Assembly: GCA_963691655.1 (NCBI GenBank)
Contig: OY829328.1
Span: 16,880,704-16,944,703, forward strand
DNA length: 64,000 nucleotides
Source of the DNA: Toxonevra muliebris
Lineage: Eukaryota; Arthropoda; Insecta; Diptera; Pallopteridae
Direction of reading: 5' to 3'
Of this stretch, positions 1 through 14,400 are shown piece by piece. Position numbers and translations under genes: made by a program. How positions within the stretch are numbered: the first letter of the stretch is position 1; every line of letters starts with the position of its first letter. Under the pieces are notes generated by a model. That model was not told where the DNA came from. It worked only from the letters and a program-made list of their open reading frames with translations, and did not search any database.

Positions 1-90
1 GATGAGGAGTTCTTTCGACGCGGAATCCGTATGCTACCAGAAAGATGGGAAAAGGTTGTGGCTAACGATGGACAATACTTTAAAGAATAA
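1..90 (+). pseudogene. mariner transposase, C-terminal remnant
   Basis: The first 29 codons read in frame to a TAA at 88-90 and match the end of mariner (DD34D) transposases, with the usual ERWxKVVxNDGQYF-type tail. The rest of the element lies off the left edge, so whether it is intact cannot be judged. It sits in what should be an intron of Mctp, on the opposite strand to that gene. No inverted repeat could be paired inside the window. Confidence 0.8.
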
Positions 91-2488
91 ATTTATAATC
101 ACTTTTTCACAATAAATGTCCAAATTACGGAAAAAATACGAGTTTATACATTCATACTCACAATATCTAATTAGAATTTTATCAAAACTTACAAGTAGGC
201 AAACATTGAAATAGGAGGTTATTCAACTTAAAGAAATAAAGTACAATATATTTTTCTTTTTCACCTGTTCTTAGTTCTAAAATTCTAAAAACCTGCATAA
301 GTATGTGGCAAAAAAAAAAACAAATAATTCTATATTCGCTGAAGTAAAAGTATTCTGAAAGGAACAAAGGAACAGGATACAATTACTTGATTAAAAACTG
401 CATTACTTTTGTATAATCTTTCACTATAATATTAAAGTATATATATAGTAATTCCCCTTTTCGGAGTGAGCATTTGTTTTATACGTCAATGAAGCAGAAC
501 CTTAATTTCCATATCCATTCAAGCGGTGATGTTAAGCGAATTTTTATCATTTTATCCAATTTTTCTTACAGCTTGACTCAAGAAAGAAAATTGTTAAATG
601 TTAAACACACACAATTTGTCACTGAAAGCACCCACGTGTATAATTAAGTTATATTTGTTGTAAGCGACAGAGTAACTGACAAATTTTTTCAAGAAACTTA
701 GCCGTAAAATAAAAAACAAAATATCATAAACTTTTCAACCAACAAAAAGCATGACGTAGAAAATTCTTAAGTATCTTCAAATAAACCCAAACAAAAATAT
801 ATACTTAATTTATTAAATAACTAAGACGGCGACACTTCAGTTACATATAACGCAAAACATAGTCAGTCACAATGAAAGACAGACACCAAACCATTAAGTT
901 ACCTAACAAACAAGATTATGATAAATTATAGTAGCGGTTGATGTGGCACAATAATTCACGTCAACACAAGAAGCTAACTACATAGATTTACACACACATA
1001 CATACACAAACAATTATATATGTATGAATGTATGTATCAATGTATTTAGATTTATTAAATATGACAACCATTTGGGTATCACTTAACACAAAATTTACAT
1101 AATTCACACGATATTCATTTCCGATATCTATGTATGTATGAACAGTGGCGGGCAATAAATATGCAACTACTATTACTATAATGCTGAATTACTAAATATC
1201 TTAAAAATTGGTAGAGTTAGAGCTTTAACCCATTAAGAACGAGCGGGAATCAAAGTAGATTGATGAAGAAAGTAAGTTAAGAAAAAAATTGTTTTTGAAT
1301 CTGGCTCAGGAACGGCTCAGCATCAAGGTGCCATACGGCATCGCTAGGCATTACTGGGTTAATATTTTATATATATATATTTTTTATAGTCTATTTTTGT
1401 CTGTCATCATTATCGGCATTATTTTGATCCAGTAATTTATAATATATAAAAAAAAAATAGATAGCAAGGGAAGATGAAAGGGGAAAAATACAAATCAAAG
1501 GATATTATCAGAAATTATGGTAATTACCATTTTTTATTTTAAAATTTCTATCTAAACATGCACAATTTGAAATCTACTAGAGTAACAATTGTCATAAAAC
1601 AGCAAATCAACAATTACTGTGATTGATGCTCTGAGGAAGAATTTCTAAACGTGAGGCAAACAAAAAATATTAATTTTTTGATAAAATACGTTGAAAATCG
1701 GGTTTTCCTCTGTTTTCGTTTGCAAAAATGGAAAGACTTTGTCATGGTCTGAGACCCCAGTTTATATTCAAAAATGAACATTTATTTTTCACTTATCTAC
1801 ATCCGATTTCTACTCCAAATGCCAGTTTTTGAATAAAGTTACAATTTTGGCCAAAGAAGACCCATTAGAAAAAGAGATATGACTTTGCAATGTTACGCAA
1901 AAACTTTACTTACGCCTTTTCCTATAATAGATTCTCAGACGTAAACATCACGACATATCCTAAAAACGCAGAAAATGTCAATTCATGAGCACAGAAAACC
2001 GACCAACTTCCACGGGTTGTACCGAACGCCCAACCAAGACTTTTGGCAAAATCCTATTTAGGGTTTTAATTGTTAGGTCAAGTTCTTTTTAGCTTTCATA
2101 GTCGTTACGCTGGATTCGAATGTGACTCCATATATTGTTGCATAGTGTTATTTTTTCGCCAAGAATTTTTGAATTTTTGTGATTTTACGTATAGCTTTTT
2201 CTTCTCTATAAAATGTTGCCTCACGGTGCAACATTTTATCGAGAAAAGAAAACGATATTGTTTTGAGTATTACCTTTGAAATGGGACCAAATTTGTTAGG
2301 TTTTCGAGACAATGCATAAAAATTGGCGACAAACAAAAATAGACTCCAATAAATGAGTGATGTTCTAGCCCAATTGATGATTTAAACTTATAATAATATT
2401 CGTTGCAATTTTATCACCCGCAACTGCTTGCACATCATAAAATTTAATGCAACACGGAAGCATATGATTCGTTTTTCATTTGACATAC
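91..2488. other. Mctp intron or flank without recognised exon
   Basis: AT-rich sequence downstream of the last visible Mctp exon. It contains one piggyBac-type MITE (1229-1358) and short ATGTATGT-rich runs. I see no exon with a convincing open frame and splice sites; the next Mctp exon probably lies beyond position 1. Confidence 0.5.
1229..1358 (+). mobile_element. piggyBac-type MITE, copy 1 (130 bp)
   Basis: The element starts CCCATTAAG and ends TTACTGGG, and is flanked on both sides by TTAA (1225-1228 and 1359-1362). TTAA target duplication with CCC/GGG ends is the hallmark of piggyBac-type elements. Related copies lie at 18215-18344 (plus), 52190-52321 (inverted) and 53217-53322 (plus, 5' truncated). 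It has no coding capacity. Confidence 0.75.
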
Positions 2489-5400
2489 CATTTCTTTGTC
2501 TTCCTGACTACGTGGCCATAATGTTAGATTGATGAGTATTTCACCCATTTGTCTTTCCGGATGATTGACATCATGCAATTGCAGGCTTAAATCTTCAGCT
2601 TTACCCAATTCCAATTGTGTTAAATCAATTTGAGTTGAACCCATAAAATCATCTTGCAGACCCCAATCATAGTCGAAGACCTGAAAAAGTTGAAAACAGC
2701 AAACGTATAAAAAAATGTTAACAAACTTTAAGTTAAGTTAAGAATATTAAATTACAAAATAACACGTTTTTATGTGATGTTTACCATAAAATCTACTCAC
2801 CAAAAAAAAAAAAAAAAAACAAAAAAACAAAAAGAAAAAAAACAAAGAAATCAATCTCCATTGTTCGTGACAGCAAAAGTATCTGATAAAAAATGTTTCA
2901 CTGACAGCAATTACCCCTGAGTATACAAGTATAAATGTATGTGTGGATTGTATGTATGTTTGAGGACATTCAATGTTTTTATTTCCGGTATGTAAATATT
3001 TACTTTTCCCTCACACCTATTCAAATTTTTTTTTGTGTTGTACTAATATTTATGTATGTAGGTAAATATTTATTTTTTTGTTTGTTTTTGGAGTGTTCTT
3101 TAAATTTGTAGTATTATTCAACATTTCAGAATACTTTTGATTAGGTAGGTTTTGTACTAGAAGTATTTAGTTTGAAATTGGTTTGAGTTCAGATGTATTA
3201 ACTACAGTAAAGAATTTAAAATGATTAAAAGCCTTCTCCTTTATTTTGCCAATAAATTAAAACATTTATGTAAGTTTTGATCAAGAAATATTCCATTTCC
3301 CAAATCATAAAATGTGTTTTAAATGGACTTCAAGGGATACTGCTTATTAATTTGCTTTGTTTGCCTATCATATTAACAAACCTGTCAAAACCTCAACTAA
3401 CCTAAAGCTTACTTTTTTAGCTAATTGCTATACACATAATTTTAATAGCATATTGTTAAATACTTTTAAAGAGGGCGAAAACTTTATTCTACTAATTCTA
3501 ATAACTAATTAGAGTGTGAGGTTGTTAATGCTACATAAACTTTGACACTTTTAAGCTCATAAATTAATACAAATACAGACATGCTCATTATCAATTCATG
3601 ACAGGCGTAATATTCTCTCTGGCATATGTGGAATATGCAATTTGAATTTTATATGAGGCAATAGCACTGTGCAACAATCTATCTAAATTTTTCAGGGAAT
3701 TCAAAAAAAGCTTTAAATTAATTTTGTACACGCCTAACAAAAATCTGTTTTTTTTTTGCTTCTCGTTTTCTTAAAACGGGTTAAGTTTAATTAATCAATA
3801 TTGATTTTAAACATTTTTTGTTTTGGCGTCTGATAGCAAGTTATTCGAAATGAAGTTCTGAATTTTTGTTAACTCTGTATTATCGATCCTACTAGCCCCC
3901 TTTTCTTTCATTTTGGCAGTGAACATTTGGAACATTAATGAACATTTTGTCTTTCAGAGTTATTGAACAGTGCTGTCGTTGTTTGGGAAATATTTTCTCC
4001 AAATAATGCTTGTTGATTTTCTTAATTATTGGTAGAGTTATATCTAAAGAATGTCTGTGAATAAAAAATAGGCTATAAAGGTCAATGGTGTAGGAGTAAA
4101 AAATATTCAGAATTTCATAGCGAATAAATTTTTATAAGATGCTCAGTCCAACGCGTAAAAATTTAAATTAAAATCTTGCAACTTTATCAACCGGAATTTT
4201 TAAAACTAGATTTATGATCTACCACCTAAAGTTCATCTGAAACACTTATTGAATTCTCATTCGCTCTGTTGCACAGTGTAATAAATGAAATTCTATACTT
4301 TAGGTGACATAGTAGTTCGTATGTACATATGTATGTAAGTATATAAATATTTAAAGATTGTGTGCGTGTATATCTAACATATGTATAACAGTTTCTTAGT
4401 TGTAGTTAAACTAAATTACTTTATTACAAAAAAAACTATCTACAAAAGTTACAACAACAAATTCTAATTGATTTTGGAAAACTATTGCCGTACTTAAGAA
4501 TAAATTCAAACTAACACTAAATAAGTTTTTGTATATAAGTAATTAAGTTATAAGTTTAGGATGATAAACAAACGAACAAAGAAGGAAATTATTTAGCGAA
4601 AATACAGGGATCTTGTAATTAAATAATAAAGTTATTAAATATATATTGTTGATTTTTGTTAAACCTAAAAGCGAATAAGCTTTTTCAATTACTTAATTCC
4701 GCTTTAGTATTAATTTCTTATGAATAGTTAATACAATTTCTTGCACTACAAGTCGTATGAGCAATTTCATTTATTTACTTTTTTTGTAGACAATACTTAC
4801 TGTATTATCTCATTATTATTTTTATTGTATGTGTAAACTCACCTTAACATTAATTGGTAGAAATGGATCCTCGATGGGAACAATGAATACCTCATCCCAA
4901 ACTGGATTCAGATCACGATGTATAGTACGTGATTTATGCAATAAACGGCCGCCAACCTTGAACTTAACATAAGGATCACTCAATCCTGTGTAAATGTGAA
5001 AATCAAAACAACAAAACCAATGATTAAAATTATATTTTTATATTTTCCAGTGAGGCCTTTTAGTTTTTAAACAAGCTTAAGAGTAAAGGAGAAACGCACC
5101 ATTCTTATCCATGGCCATTAAATCGCTGCCACACTTGAGATGCACGCGCAACTGAAAGAATACATATTGACGTAATTGTGCTTCCTTTTTGCGGCGCAAC
5201 TCTTCAGCCTGCAAGAAAATGATGTATGTGTGTGTGCGTGTGAGGATGGGCGCGGCAAGGAAGGGCAGGAAGCAGTTGAGTTTTATGATTAGAAAAGTTT
5301 AGAAAAAATATTTTAAATGTCAGTTGAAATGAAAAGAACGAAAGAAAACTGCGGGCACTTGTAAATTAATTGAAAGATAAAAGAAAGTACTAAAAAGTGC

Positions 5401-8400
5401 GACTGCTGTTCTATGGAAGTGGATGTGAGATATTTTTCAAATGGAGTTAAACAAAAATAGAATAGTTCTTTAAACGGAAAATAGTACAACAGGAAATTAA
5501 ATTAAAGCCACAAATTACAAATGTGACTACATAGTATTTGCTATTGGGAATAGTGCTAAAGAATATTGAGCTACTAGTTGAACTTAATGGTATTCGAGAC
5601 ATTTACTTACAAATACAATCATAACTCTTTAAAATTAAATATTAAAATATATTAGGGGTATTCAAATACAAAACTGAATTTTAAATGCTAAGAGAAACTC
5701 AAACATTACAACTCACCTGCAACAATTCCATTTGTATTTGTGAGAGTTCTTCATCGGTAGCTGCAGTAGCATGGGCCCCACTAACACCAGCACCCATCAC
5801 ATTACTTCCATTCTCTGGATGCTCTTCAATTCGTCCCTCCATTGAGCCGCCAATTCGATATATCATATGTGCCATTCTTGCCGATGCACTAAATTCCTTC
5901 ACCAGCGGAGAGCCGCCAATTGTTGTCGCTCGATGACGTGGACTCTGTGTTACTGAACTGCTTTCGGAACTATAATCTGCTGCGTAATCGGTACTCTCTT
6001 CAAGGAAATCACTTGGTGACTTACGACCAACACGATCTTTACTTTTGGCACGACCCCAACGATGTTTCAAATTATTAAAAAACCCGTGAGTTTTATGGAA
6101 AACACTGCCACTGCCACCACCACTACCACCACCACCGGAACCGATTGTATGTGGCGCTGCAGCACTTTTGGCACGTTTCGGTGAAACTCGTGGCGATTCT
6201 TCGTTTTGGCAGTTGTCGTGTCCGTTTAATTCCGAAGCAGATTTACTCAGATGCCTTCCAAGACGCTGTGTGGCCAGTGGTGAGCCATGCGGTGTGACGT
6301 TGGGTGTAGCGTGGTGTGATGTTGAGTGAATTTGATTGTAGCGCTCGTTGTCACTGCAATCCGGCACATCGTCACTGTAGTGTATACGTGCTGAAAATAA
6401 AATTGATTCGTTTAGCAAAATTTATCTCAATCTATTATGTAAATTAATTATGAGTATCTCTACTAAAGTAATCAATCTACAAATATGTGTATGAACAATT
6501 TTAGATGTATTATGCCAACGCTTGAGTATATGTACATAGCTTCAAGAGATTTACAAGCAGAGCATCATGCCTTAAGTGTCTTTAAGTGCTTTTGCAAGTA
6601 AATGCAATCAATATCGGTATTCTGTATTCAAAACAATGTAACATTCAATTGACGTTACGTTTTTTTATTCGCTCTTGCCTTTGTCTATTGAAGTTTTTCT
6701 ATCTGAGTTGAAATGTGTAAAGAATTCTTTGTTTTCTAAAGACACTTTTAGATGTATAAATTACTTAATACTTTAGATATTGTCATCGAAATATAAAAAA
6801 CAAGATGAGATTTTAAAAATTTATTCAAAGAATAATATTTTGTGAACCAAATCACATAATTTTATACTTTAAAAATCCTAATGGATGAATAACTTGCTAA
6901 GGGTAATTCAAAGTTGCTGATTGCGATCTCGAGTATTTGCTGATGAGAAACATTTTTCACGTTAATCCGGTATAAAGATGGTTTTTTAAATAATTTGGAG
7001 CTAGGTGATTTTGACCTTCAGTGGCTCCAAGTATATTTTCTCTGAAAGTTATTTGTTATGGTTTCTAATGGTTCTGTACTATTCTCTATATCAGTGGTTC
7101 TCAAGCAATTTTTTCGCGTACCATCAATGTACAATGTGGATCAAACAAGTACCACAGAACTGAAACAAACTGTGCTTTAAGTACTTTATGCGCACCAAAA
7201 CTGTAGCGTAATAATAAAAATATTTAACTACATTTTTAAAAAAAAAAAAACTTAGACTTGAGTGTTTTGATCTTCAGTGACCCCTTTTAGATGAGGAATA
7301 TTTTCTTCGAATGCAGTTTGTTGTTTTATTCTAAAGGTTTATTTAGTGTTATTAGGATTATAAAACAAATACAAAATTTTATTTCATGACAACTCTAAAT
7401 TTCTTGGCAATTTACATAATTGTGCCAAAACTATTTATTCAATCTAATCAGAATGTATTAACCCAAGATGGGAAAAAAAAAATAAATATATTTAATTTCA
7501 TATACTACTTGTTTAAATCGAGTTTCTAGTTCCCAAGATATTTGTAATTTTGTGCACAAATCTTTTTTGCTTCGTTTAAAAAACATCAATAATGGCGATA
7601 TCTCCAAAACCTCACCATAGAATTAAAACTGGAGTTAATTTTCGGACTCAGCGACCAATTTTACATAAGAGTTGGATAATGGTTTTCATTGGTAATTTTA
7701 GCTGTAAAGTAGTGTAATCATAATTTCTTGCGTGAAGGAGATAAAACAAAAAACTTCCATGAGTCCTCGATAGAAGCCAAACTTCTTTGGTAACTGCGAA
7801 TATTGTTCGTTCCAAAATTTGACAACTCCAATCGATGCGACATAAATCGAAAAAACAATGGATGTGTGCAAGGCACGCAAGATATTTGATGTGTAAACAG
7901 TTAAGCTAACTGTATGTCATATACATAAGCTCACATATGTATAGCCATATATAGGGATTTAATGTATAATATATATGTTTAGGTAATTAATTCAAATTAA
8001 AACAATTCTTTTATAAACTTAAAAACTTATTAGATATCATTATCTTTTATATATAATAGCCCAATTCACCATAAATTGCAAATGGTCTTGCATGATTGCA
8101 AATGCAAATTTTTATTCCATATCACATATATTTGTTGTTGTGATAGCATAAATATTTTGCAATTGCACCAAACCGTGAATAGGGCTGATATGTTGTAGTT
8201 GCATTATTTTTCTTTTACTCAATGCATCGGGATCTATATGCTCGCATATACGCAGCTGCAATTGCATCCTTTTTTTCGCGCTTTAAGTTTTTCTTCCTGT
8301 CGATTTGAAATTTTATTAGATGTGAAAATTTTACTTAACGTCGCCTGAGAATTAATTTGGCGTATAGGTATATGAATTTGTACACACATACGTCAAATCA

Positions 8401-11400
8401 ATCCTCAGGCGACGATAAGTGCTTTCCACATTTAACCTTAGGAAGGCAACAGGGATGACTAGTCACCCCACTACTTTTTAAAAGCACCGCAAAGAGAGTT
8501 GTCTTAACTGCATTTAATAAAAATAAAAAAGAATGTATTTTTATTGAAGTAAATAAGTGATTTTATAATAAATAAGTCTGATTTTTTCTGTTTAACATAT
8601 TTGCTATTTACATAGATAAAAAAAAGTGTTGCCTTTCTAAGGTTAATATACAAAGCAAAATTTTTATAATGCTGTGGTTTGCTATCATTATCACTACATT
8701 TTATCACTACATTTTGCTTATACATTCTTTATTACTTATCATTTTGTATTGTTTTTATATTTTAAAGAATATTTAATTTTAATGCAATCTAATTAACCGA
8801 ATGAAAAACCTACGGCGACTTCTCTGCTTGTATGGTATAGTCGATCTCCACACATTTAACACCTACCAATAATTCTGCCACGAATAAATGTACACACACA
8901 TTTTGTTTTCGTATGCACATATATGTGTGAGTAAATTGATCGAAACATAAACAAACAAACTCCGCTCGTATCTTAATTTCTCCCTCTCTTCTTCTCTTTG
9001 TTGTTTAGAGTAGCACAGTCATGCCGCGTAGTAGTGTGAGCGAGAGAGGAACTGGACGTTACAGTTATCTTACATCTTACGAAACAGTTATTCTTACATT
9101 TTACACATTTGAAATTTTGCCCATACCGTGAGCTAAAATGTTTACACATCAAAAATTTAGCGAAGCAATGAGTGCAAAAGTGACCCAAGCCACAAAGTTT
9201 ATCTTTGTGAGAGCTCTTCATCGGTAGCTGCAGTAGCATGGGCCCCACTAACCCCAGCACCCATCACATTACTTCCATTCTCTGGATGCTCTTCAATTCG
9301 TCTCTCCATTGAGCCGCCAATTCGATATAGCATATGTGCCATTCTTGCCGATGCACTAAATTATTAATTTTAATTACTTATGATTCATACATTTTTTCGC
9401 AGGGGGTAATAATCACAACTCGTCTCGATAAGGTCGAATTAAGCGGGGACCGATATTTCCCGATAAAATTTAAAGTATTAATACACCTTAAAAGAGTTTA
9501 ATTCGATTTTGAAAATTTTGTTGCTTGGGCCACTTATACACTCTACGCCTCATATAATATAGAGATTGCACTTTTGTATAAACATATTTATCTCTTTCTC
9601 ACACATAACATATTTTTTTTTTACATTTGACATACAGATGGCGTGCTCTCACATATAATGATTTGTGTCCACGGTTATTGTTGAATTGCTGAATTAAGAA
9701 TTTGAAAGACCAGTTTTAGTTCCGCTACGACGTACTACTATTGAAAGTTTACTCTCAATGCGGTCAAAGAAATTTTCTTCAAAAAATAGATATTAGACGT
9801 AGTAAATAAAATTTATCTATAGGGTCGGTATCAGCAGCCATTCGAAGTTTAATCTTGCAGTTTTTCTTAGGTCCTCAAAACTCTACATTTACCAAGGAAT
9901 TGTTAACAAATGAAATCATCCAAACTATAAGAAAATCTATATGCTTAACATGGTCAAATGCGTCTGCCCGAATTAAATGCCGCAAAATATAAAAATATAA
10001 AATAAACTAATTTAAATTAAAATTTCCGTTTTCAAATAAGAACAAAAAACTTATTTTTTAAAAAAGAAAATGTGCTAATATTAGTGACAAAATTATAAAG
10101 GCTAAAAACAAAAGCAAAAACGAATAAAAAAGCCATAAAGATAGTAAAATATTCCCTTAAGCGGAGGAATATTCTTCTTCAAGGATATGCAAACGGTATG
10201 TCCGTTGTATGTATATATAAAAATGTGGCATTTGACTTTTTGCAATATTTAACAAAAAAACAAAAAGTAGTGAACAAATTGCTTAGATTTATATTTTATT
10301 TCACAGTAGTGTGCAAAATGGTATGGGCATTTCTTTTTATTATACCTGGATGAATTTTGTTAAATTTACGGCATGTAGTAACAGTAAGACAAGTGCTTTT
10401 ATGCTCCATGTCATTGTGTATACCAGGAAATAGCTGTAGTTGTAATCAAAACTTAAATCAGCGTTGGAAGTATTGAAAGCGAGGCGAATGAGCGAGATAA
10501 TGTTAAACCTGTCACTTCTGGCGACACACTGAGCCATGTTGTTTTAGTGTAGTCATTTTGCTGATGATAAGGATGAGCATGTTGGTAATGACGATAATAA
10601 TGATGATGATTTTTCATTAAGTTAAAAGCATTTTCACTCGCTTAAAGAATGTACACGAAAAATAAATTTTGAGCCGAACATTAATGTTTTTTTTTTTTTT
10701 TTAATTTTGTTTGTTTAAATTAAAGAATTTATATCACTAAATAACCTTTATAATTTCTACTTATTACTGAAATTGCAATTGAAAGTGCAATTTTTCATAT
10801 TTTTGTTTATACGGATTTATTATGTGTATTATTTTTATTTTAAGCTGCTTTACCTTTGTCAAATTAAACCTTATTTGTTTTTAGTTTTTTTTTGGTATAA
10901 TGAAAACAAATCTATTTTTTTTTTATCGCCCCATATCTCACAGAGAATCCAGGATTTCTGTTAAGTCATTTGCATTTTTGATACCAAATCTCTTGATCTA
11001 CCCCTGCAGCTTTTCCTTACCAGTGAATAATTTTAAATTTTTATTGTTTTAAAGCAAAATAAACTAACAACTTCCAAGTTTTAACATTTTTGCTATATCT
11101 TTATGCGAGATATTTGATTTTGCCATTTTTTATGAACGGGCGAACTTATTTTCCACAATTAAAAATTTCTAACTACATCTATACACTAAAATATCGTTGA
11201 GATTATAAGCAACAAATTCACGTATATAACTAATATTTTACCGTTATTCTTTTAAAAGTTACACTTTTTTCGTGCACATTCCTAATGTTTTCTTGGTACA
11301 AATAATAGAAAATGACATATATAAATATAATTTTTTTGTTTTTATGACCTACAATAAAACTATTAGAATAATTAATTTCTGCAGAAAATATATAGAAAAT

Positions 11401-14400
11401 ATATATATACAAGTACCTTTGTACTTCTTCTGCAAATAATATAATAAAATATAGTATGCAGTGTAATTTAATAAATATCTGCCCAAAAATACTCATGCAT
11501 GAGTGTGAAGATATATGTTTTTTTTTTATTATTATTATTATTTTTTTTTTTAATCGAGAAGAAAAGCATTGAAAGCCCCAGCTAGTGCGAGACTTCCACC
11601 CTCTAAAAACTGCTCATGTCCGTACGGTTTGCCCTCCTGGAACCACCATTAAGTTAAGATCTGTATGTGGATTTGTATGTGTGTGTGTATATGTATATGC
11701 ACTTAACCACATTGCTGAAGTGGCAAATGTGTTATTCAAAAAAGGAAATATGAACTTGAAAATAATTTGAATACATCTTTGTATGTATTTCGTATACGTT
11801 TTGGGTCCTTTGATAGTACAAAGTTCACTTTACACTTTCAACATCATGAAAAATTTCAAATGAAAAACTACGCACTCACATTGTATTAAGTTGAAAGTGC
11901 AACATGCAAATGGATAGAAAGTATAATTATGCACTTATTTTCACAACGAATGTTTGCTTGTAGTCTTTAATTTTCAACTTCATTCCACTACAATTTTTAT
12001 AATTTGGTTTAAGTATTTTCCTTCTAATTTGTTTTTCAAACTTTAACTTTTCATTACGTTTTGGCCAAAACAATACAGAATTTTTATAAACAGAAGTTTT
12101 TTAGATTTACACACAGCCATAGACAGCATCAGAATGACACTAAACGAACTAAACAGCAGCAGAACTCCTAAAAGACTGCTATACTATCGCATAAAATCGA
12201 CACGTTTAAGCTGCGCTGCACGGCGAGGCGCAATACAGCCAGAGCGCCAAACAGTGATGCCCCATCAGTGTATAGGTTTTGTGTAGTAAAATTGTTGTAT
12301 ACAAATACATATGAGTAGTAGATTTTCAGTTGAGCTCACATTCATTGCACTAAAGTGGGCGGGAGGGAATTATAATTTATGTTATACTTCATGCATGTAT
12401 TTATGTGGAGGTGTAGAAAATGTAGATGTATGGGTTTGTATAGGTGCAAGATATAAGATTTTGTTATACTGCGTCACTGTTTTCCTAGTTTTTGATAGTG
12501 CGAAAAATTAGTAAAAGTAATTAACAAACACCCAGTCGGAAAGTGGGTTATAATTACATCATATATATCTAGGAAAAAGTTATATCTCACTCGAATGGAT
12601 TAAAAAGATAAAATCAGAATACAAATACTAAACACAACATCATCAGTTTGCAGGATTATCATGGGGAGCAATTACATACTGCCTTCGCATATCTATATTA
12701 GTTCTGCTCAATTCAAAAGCTGATTGTGGTAGTTTAATTTGGCCAAATAGTCAACATATGGTATAAAAAAAAATCAACATTTAATAAATCACAACATTGT
12801 AGCTAGTGTGCTGAACTGCTTCATAGAGTGCCCGGGCTCGAAACTCAGCATGGCAAAAATTGAAAAATAGAAAATAATGAAAATAACAATGACAACCCTA
12901 CAAGAATAAAAATTGACTGAGAACAATTTTTTATTTCACCGTTCGGATTCGGCATGAAACTGTATGTTTCTTTCATTCTTCTGCAAATAAAACCCACACA
13001 CGGGTCACCCCCGTGGCCTGGTGAATGAGTGCTAGACTGGAGTTCCAGCTGCCTCAGGTTCGATTCCCATATGGGGTTAAATTCTTAAAAAATGTCCAAA
13101 TGGATTGTTTCTAATTAAATGAGTTACTTCCTTGACTTAGTTCTTAAATGCTCGAAGGACCAGTTCTCAACGGTTTCGATTCTCAGTAAAAAAAAAAAAA
13201 AAAAAATATGAAATGTTACGAAACGTTCGGGCTAGACCCTCCATAGACTTTTTTACCATAAAAGAAGACTCATTTCAAGAACTCTGTGCACAGTCCCATC
13301 GACTGGCACCCAAATTTTTAAACATTGCCTCTCCTCATTTCAGAAGGAGATGCTTTGCCATTTTTAAAAAATCCATACCTTATCCTTTACTGAAAATTTA
13401 ATCATTATTTTGGTAAAAATCGCTTTTTTGTTGCACGTCTAACAAAACCAGTAAGAAAAGAAGTTATGCAGTTGTTATTCGGCTACATACAATCAAGCAG
13501 AGAGATAACATCTCGCAGTTTTATTACATGTGCTTTAGTGAAAGAGTCGATATAGAAGTCTCTGACTGAACTTTCCTTTAATGTGTTTTATACGTGTACT
13601 AAGTCGTGTTTGTGCCGATAAGTGTAGAGAGTATCAACAGAGGAAAAGCAACCATAGATTAGAGAAAAGAGGAATGCAAAAACTTTAACAGAATGTCTTC
13701 TAACAATTTCTAACAATTTTCTAATAAACAACATAGTTTCACTTGTACTGTGAGTGCTTGCATATACATAATTTTTTGTTTATTTCTTGGCTTTTCAGAT
13801 CAACTTCGCGAAACAAGCAGAAAAATTTAAAAATACACACAGATGGCTTTTTATTTCAATTTCTGGTTTCCTTTCTCCATTATCAAGTGAGCTTAAATAT
13901 TTTTCTTTCATTTGCAGGTTTTTTCATTCATGCTCCTCCATATCATATTGATTTTCTGCAGTGTTCGGACCTAGACTGCATATTCCGACCTTGATCACAA
14001 TTTTTTTTCCTGATTAAATTATCTTATCATTTTTTCTAATGTTTAGCAAAATCATTGCATTTTGCGAGATCTTTCCAACGATATACAATATTACATTCGA
14101 TATACAATGAAAGTTATAGGCAAGTCAAAAGATGTTGTGAGGGAAATGAGCAGCAAAATCCGCCACCGTGCATGCCCCACAAGCTTTTCACCCCACTCAT
14201 CATCAAACTGGAAATGGAAGCAACGAAATGTTTGAGGCAGCGTGGCCGTTGATAAATTTCAAAAAATTGCAACAAAAAAAACTGTCACTGAGAGTAAAAA
14301 AGTCTTATTTATTTCATTTCGCAGCAATTTGCATGTATTGATGTACTGATGTATTGAAAGTTTAAAAAAAAAATCAATTACCCCAATTAAGGTGCTTCAT

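Noticed and set aside
5685..5936. Plus-strand open frame over the second Mctp coding exon
   Set aside because: Antisense shadow of the Mctp coding sequence.
7091..7140. CAGTGGTTCTCAAG, a typical hAT terminal sequence
   Set aside because: No matching inverted end or 8-bp duplication was found, so it may be only a fragment.
8973..9260. Cysteine-rich open frame on the minus strand (CGLGHFCTHC, KCVKCKNNC)
   Set aside because: Cysteine spacing fits no zinc finger I know, the frame runs through the duplicated Mctp exon piece in a non-coding frame, and there are no splice or start signals. Repeated TGT words explain the cysteines.
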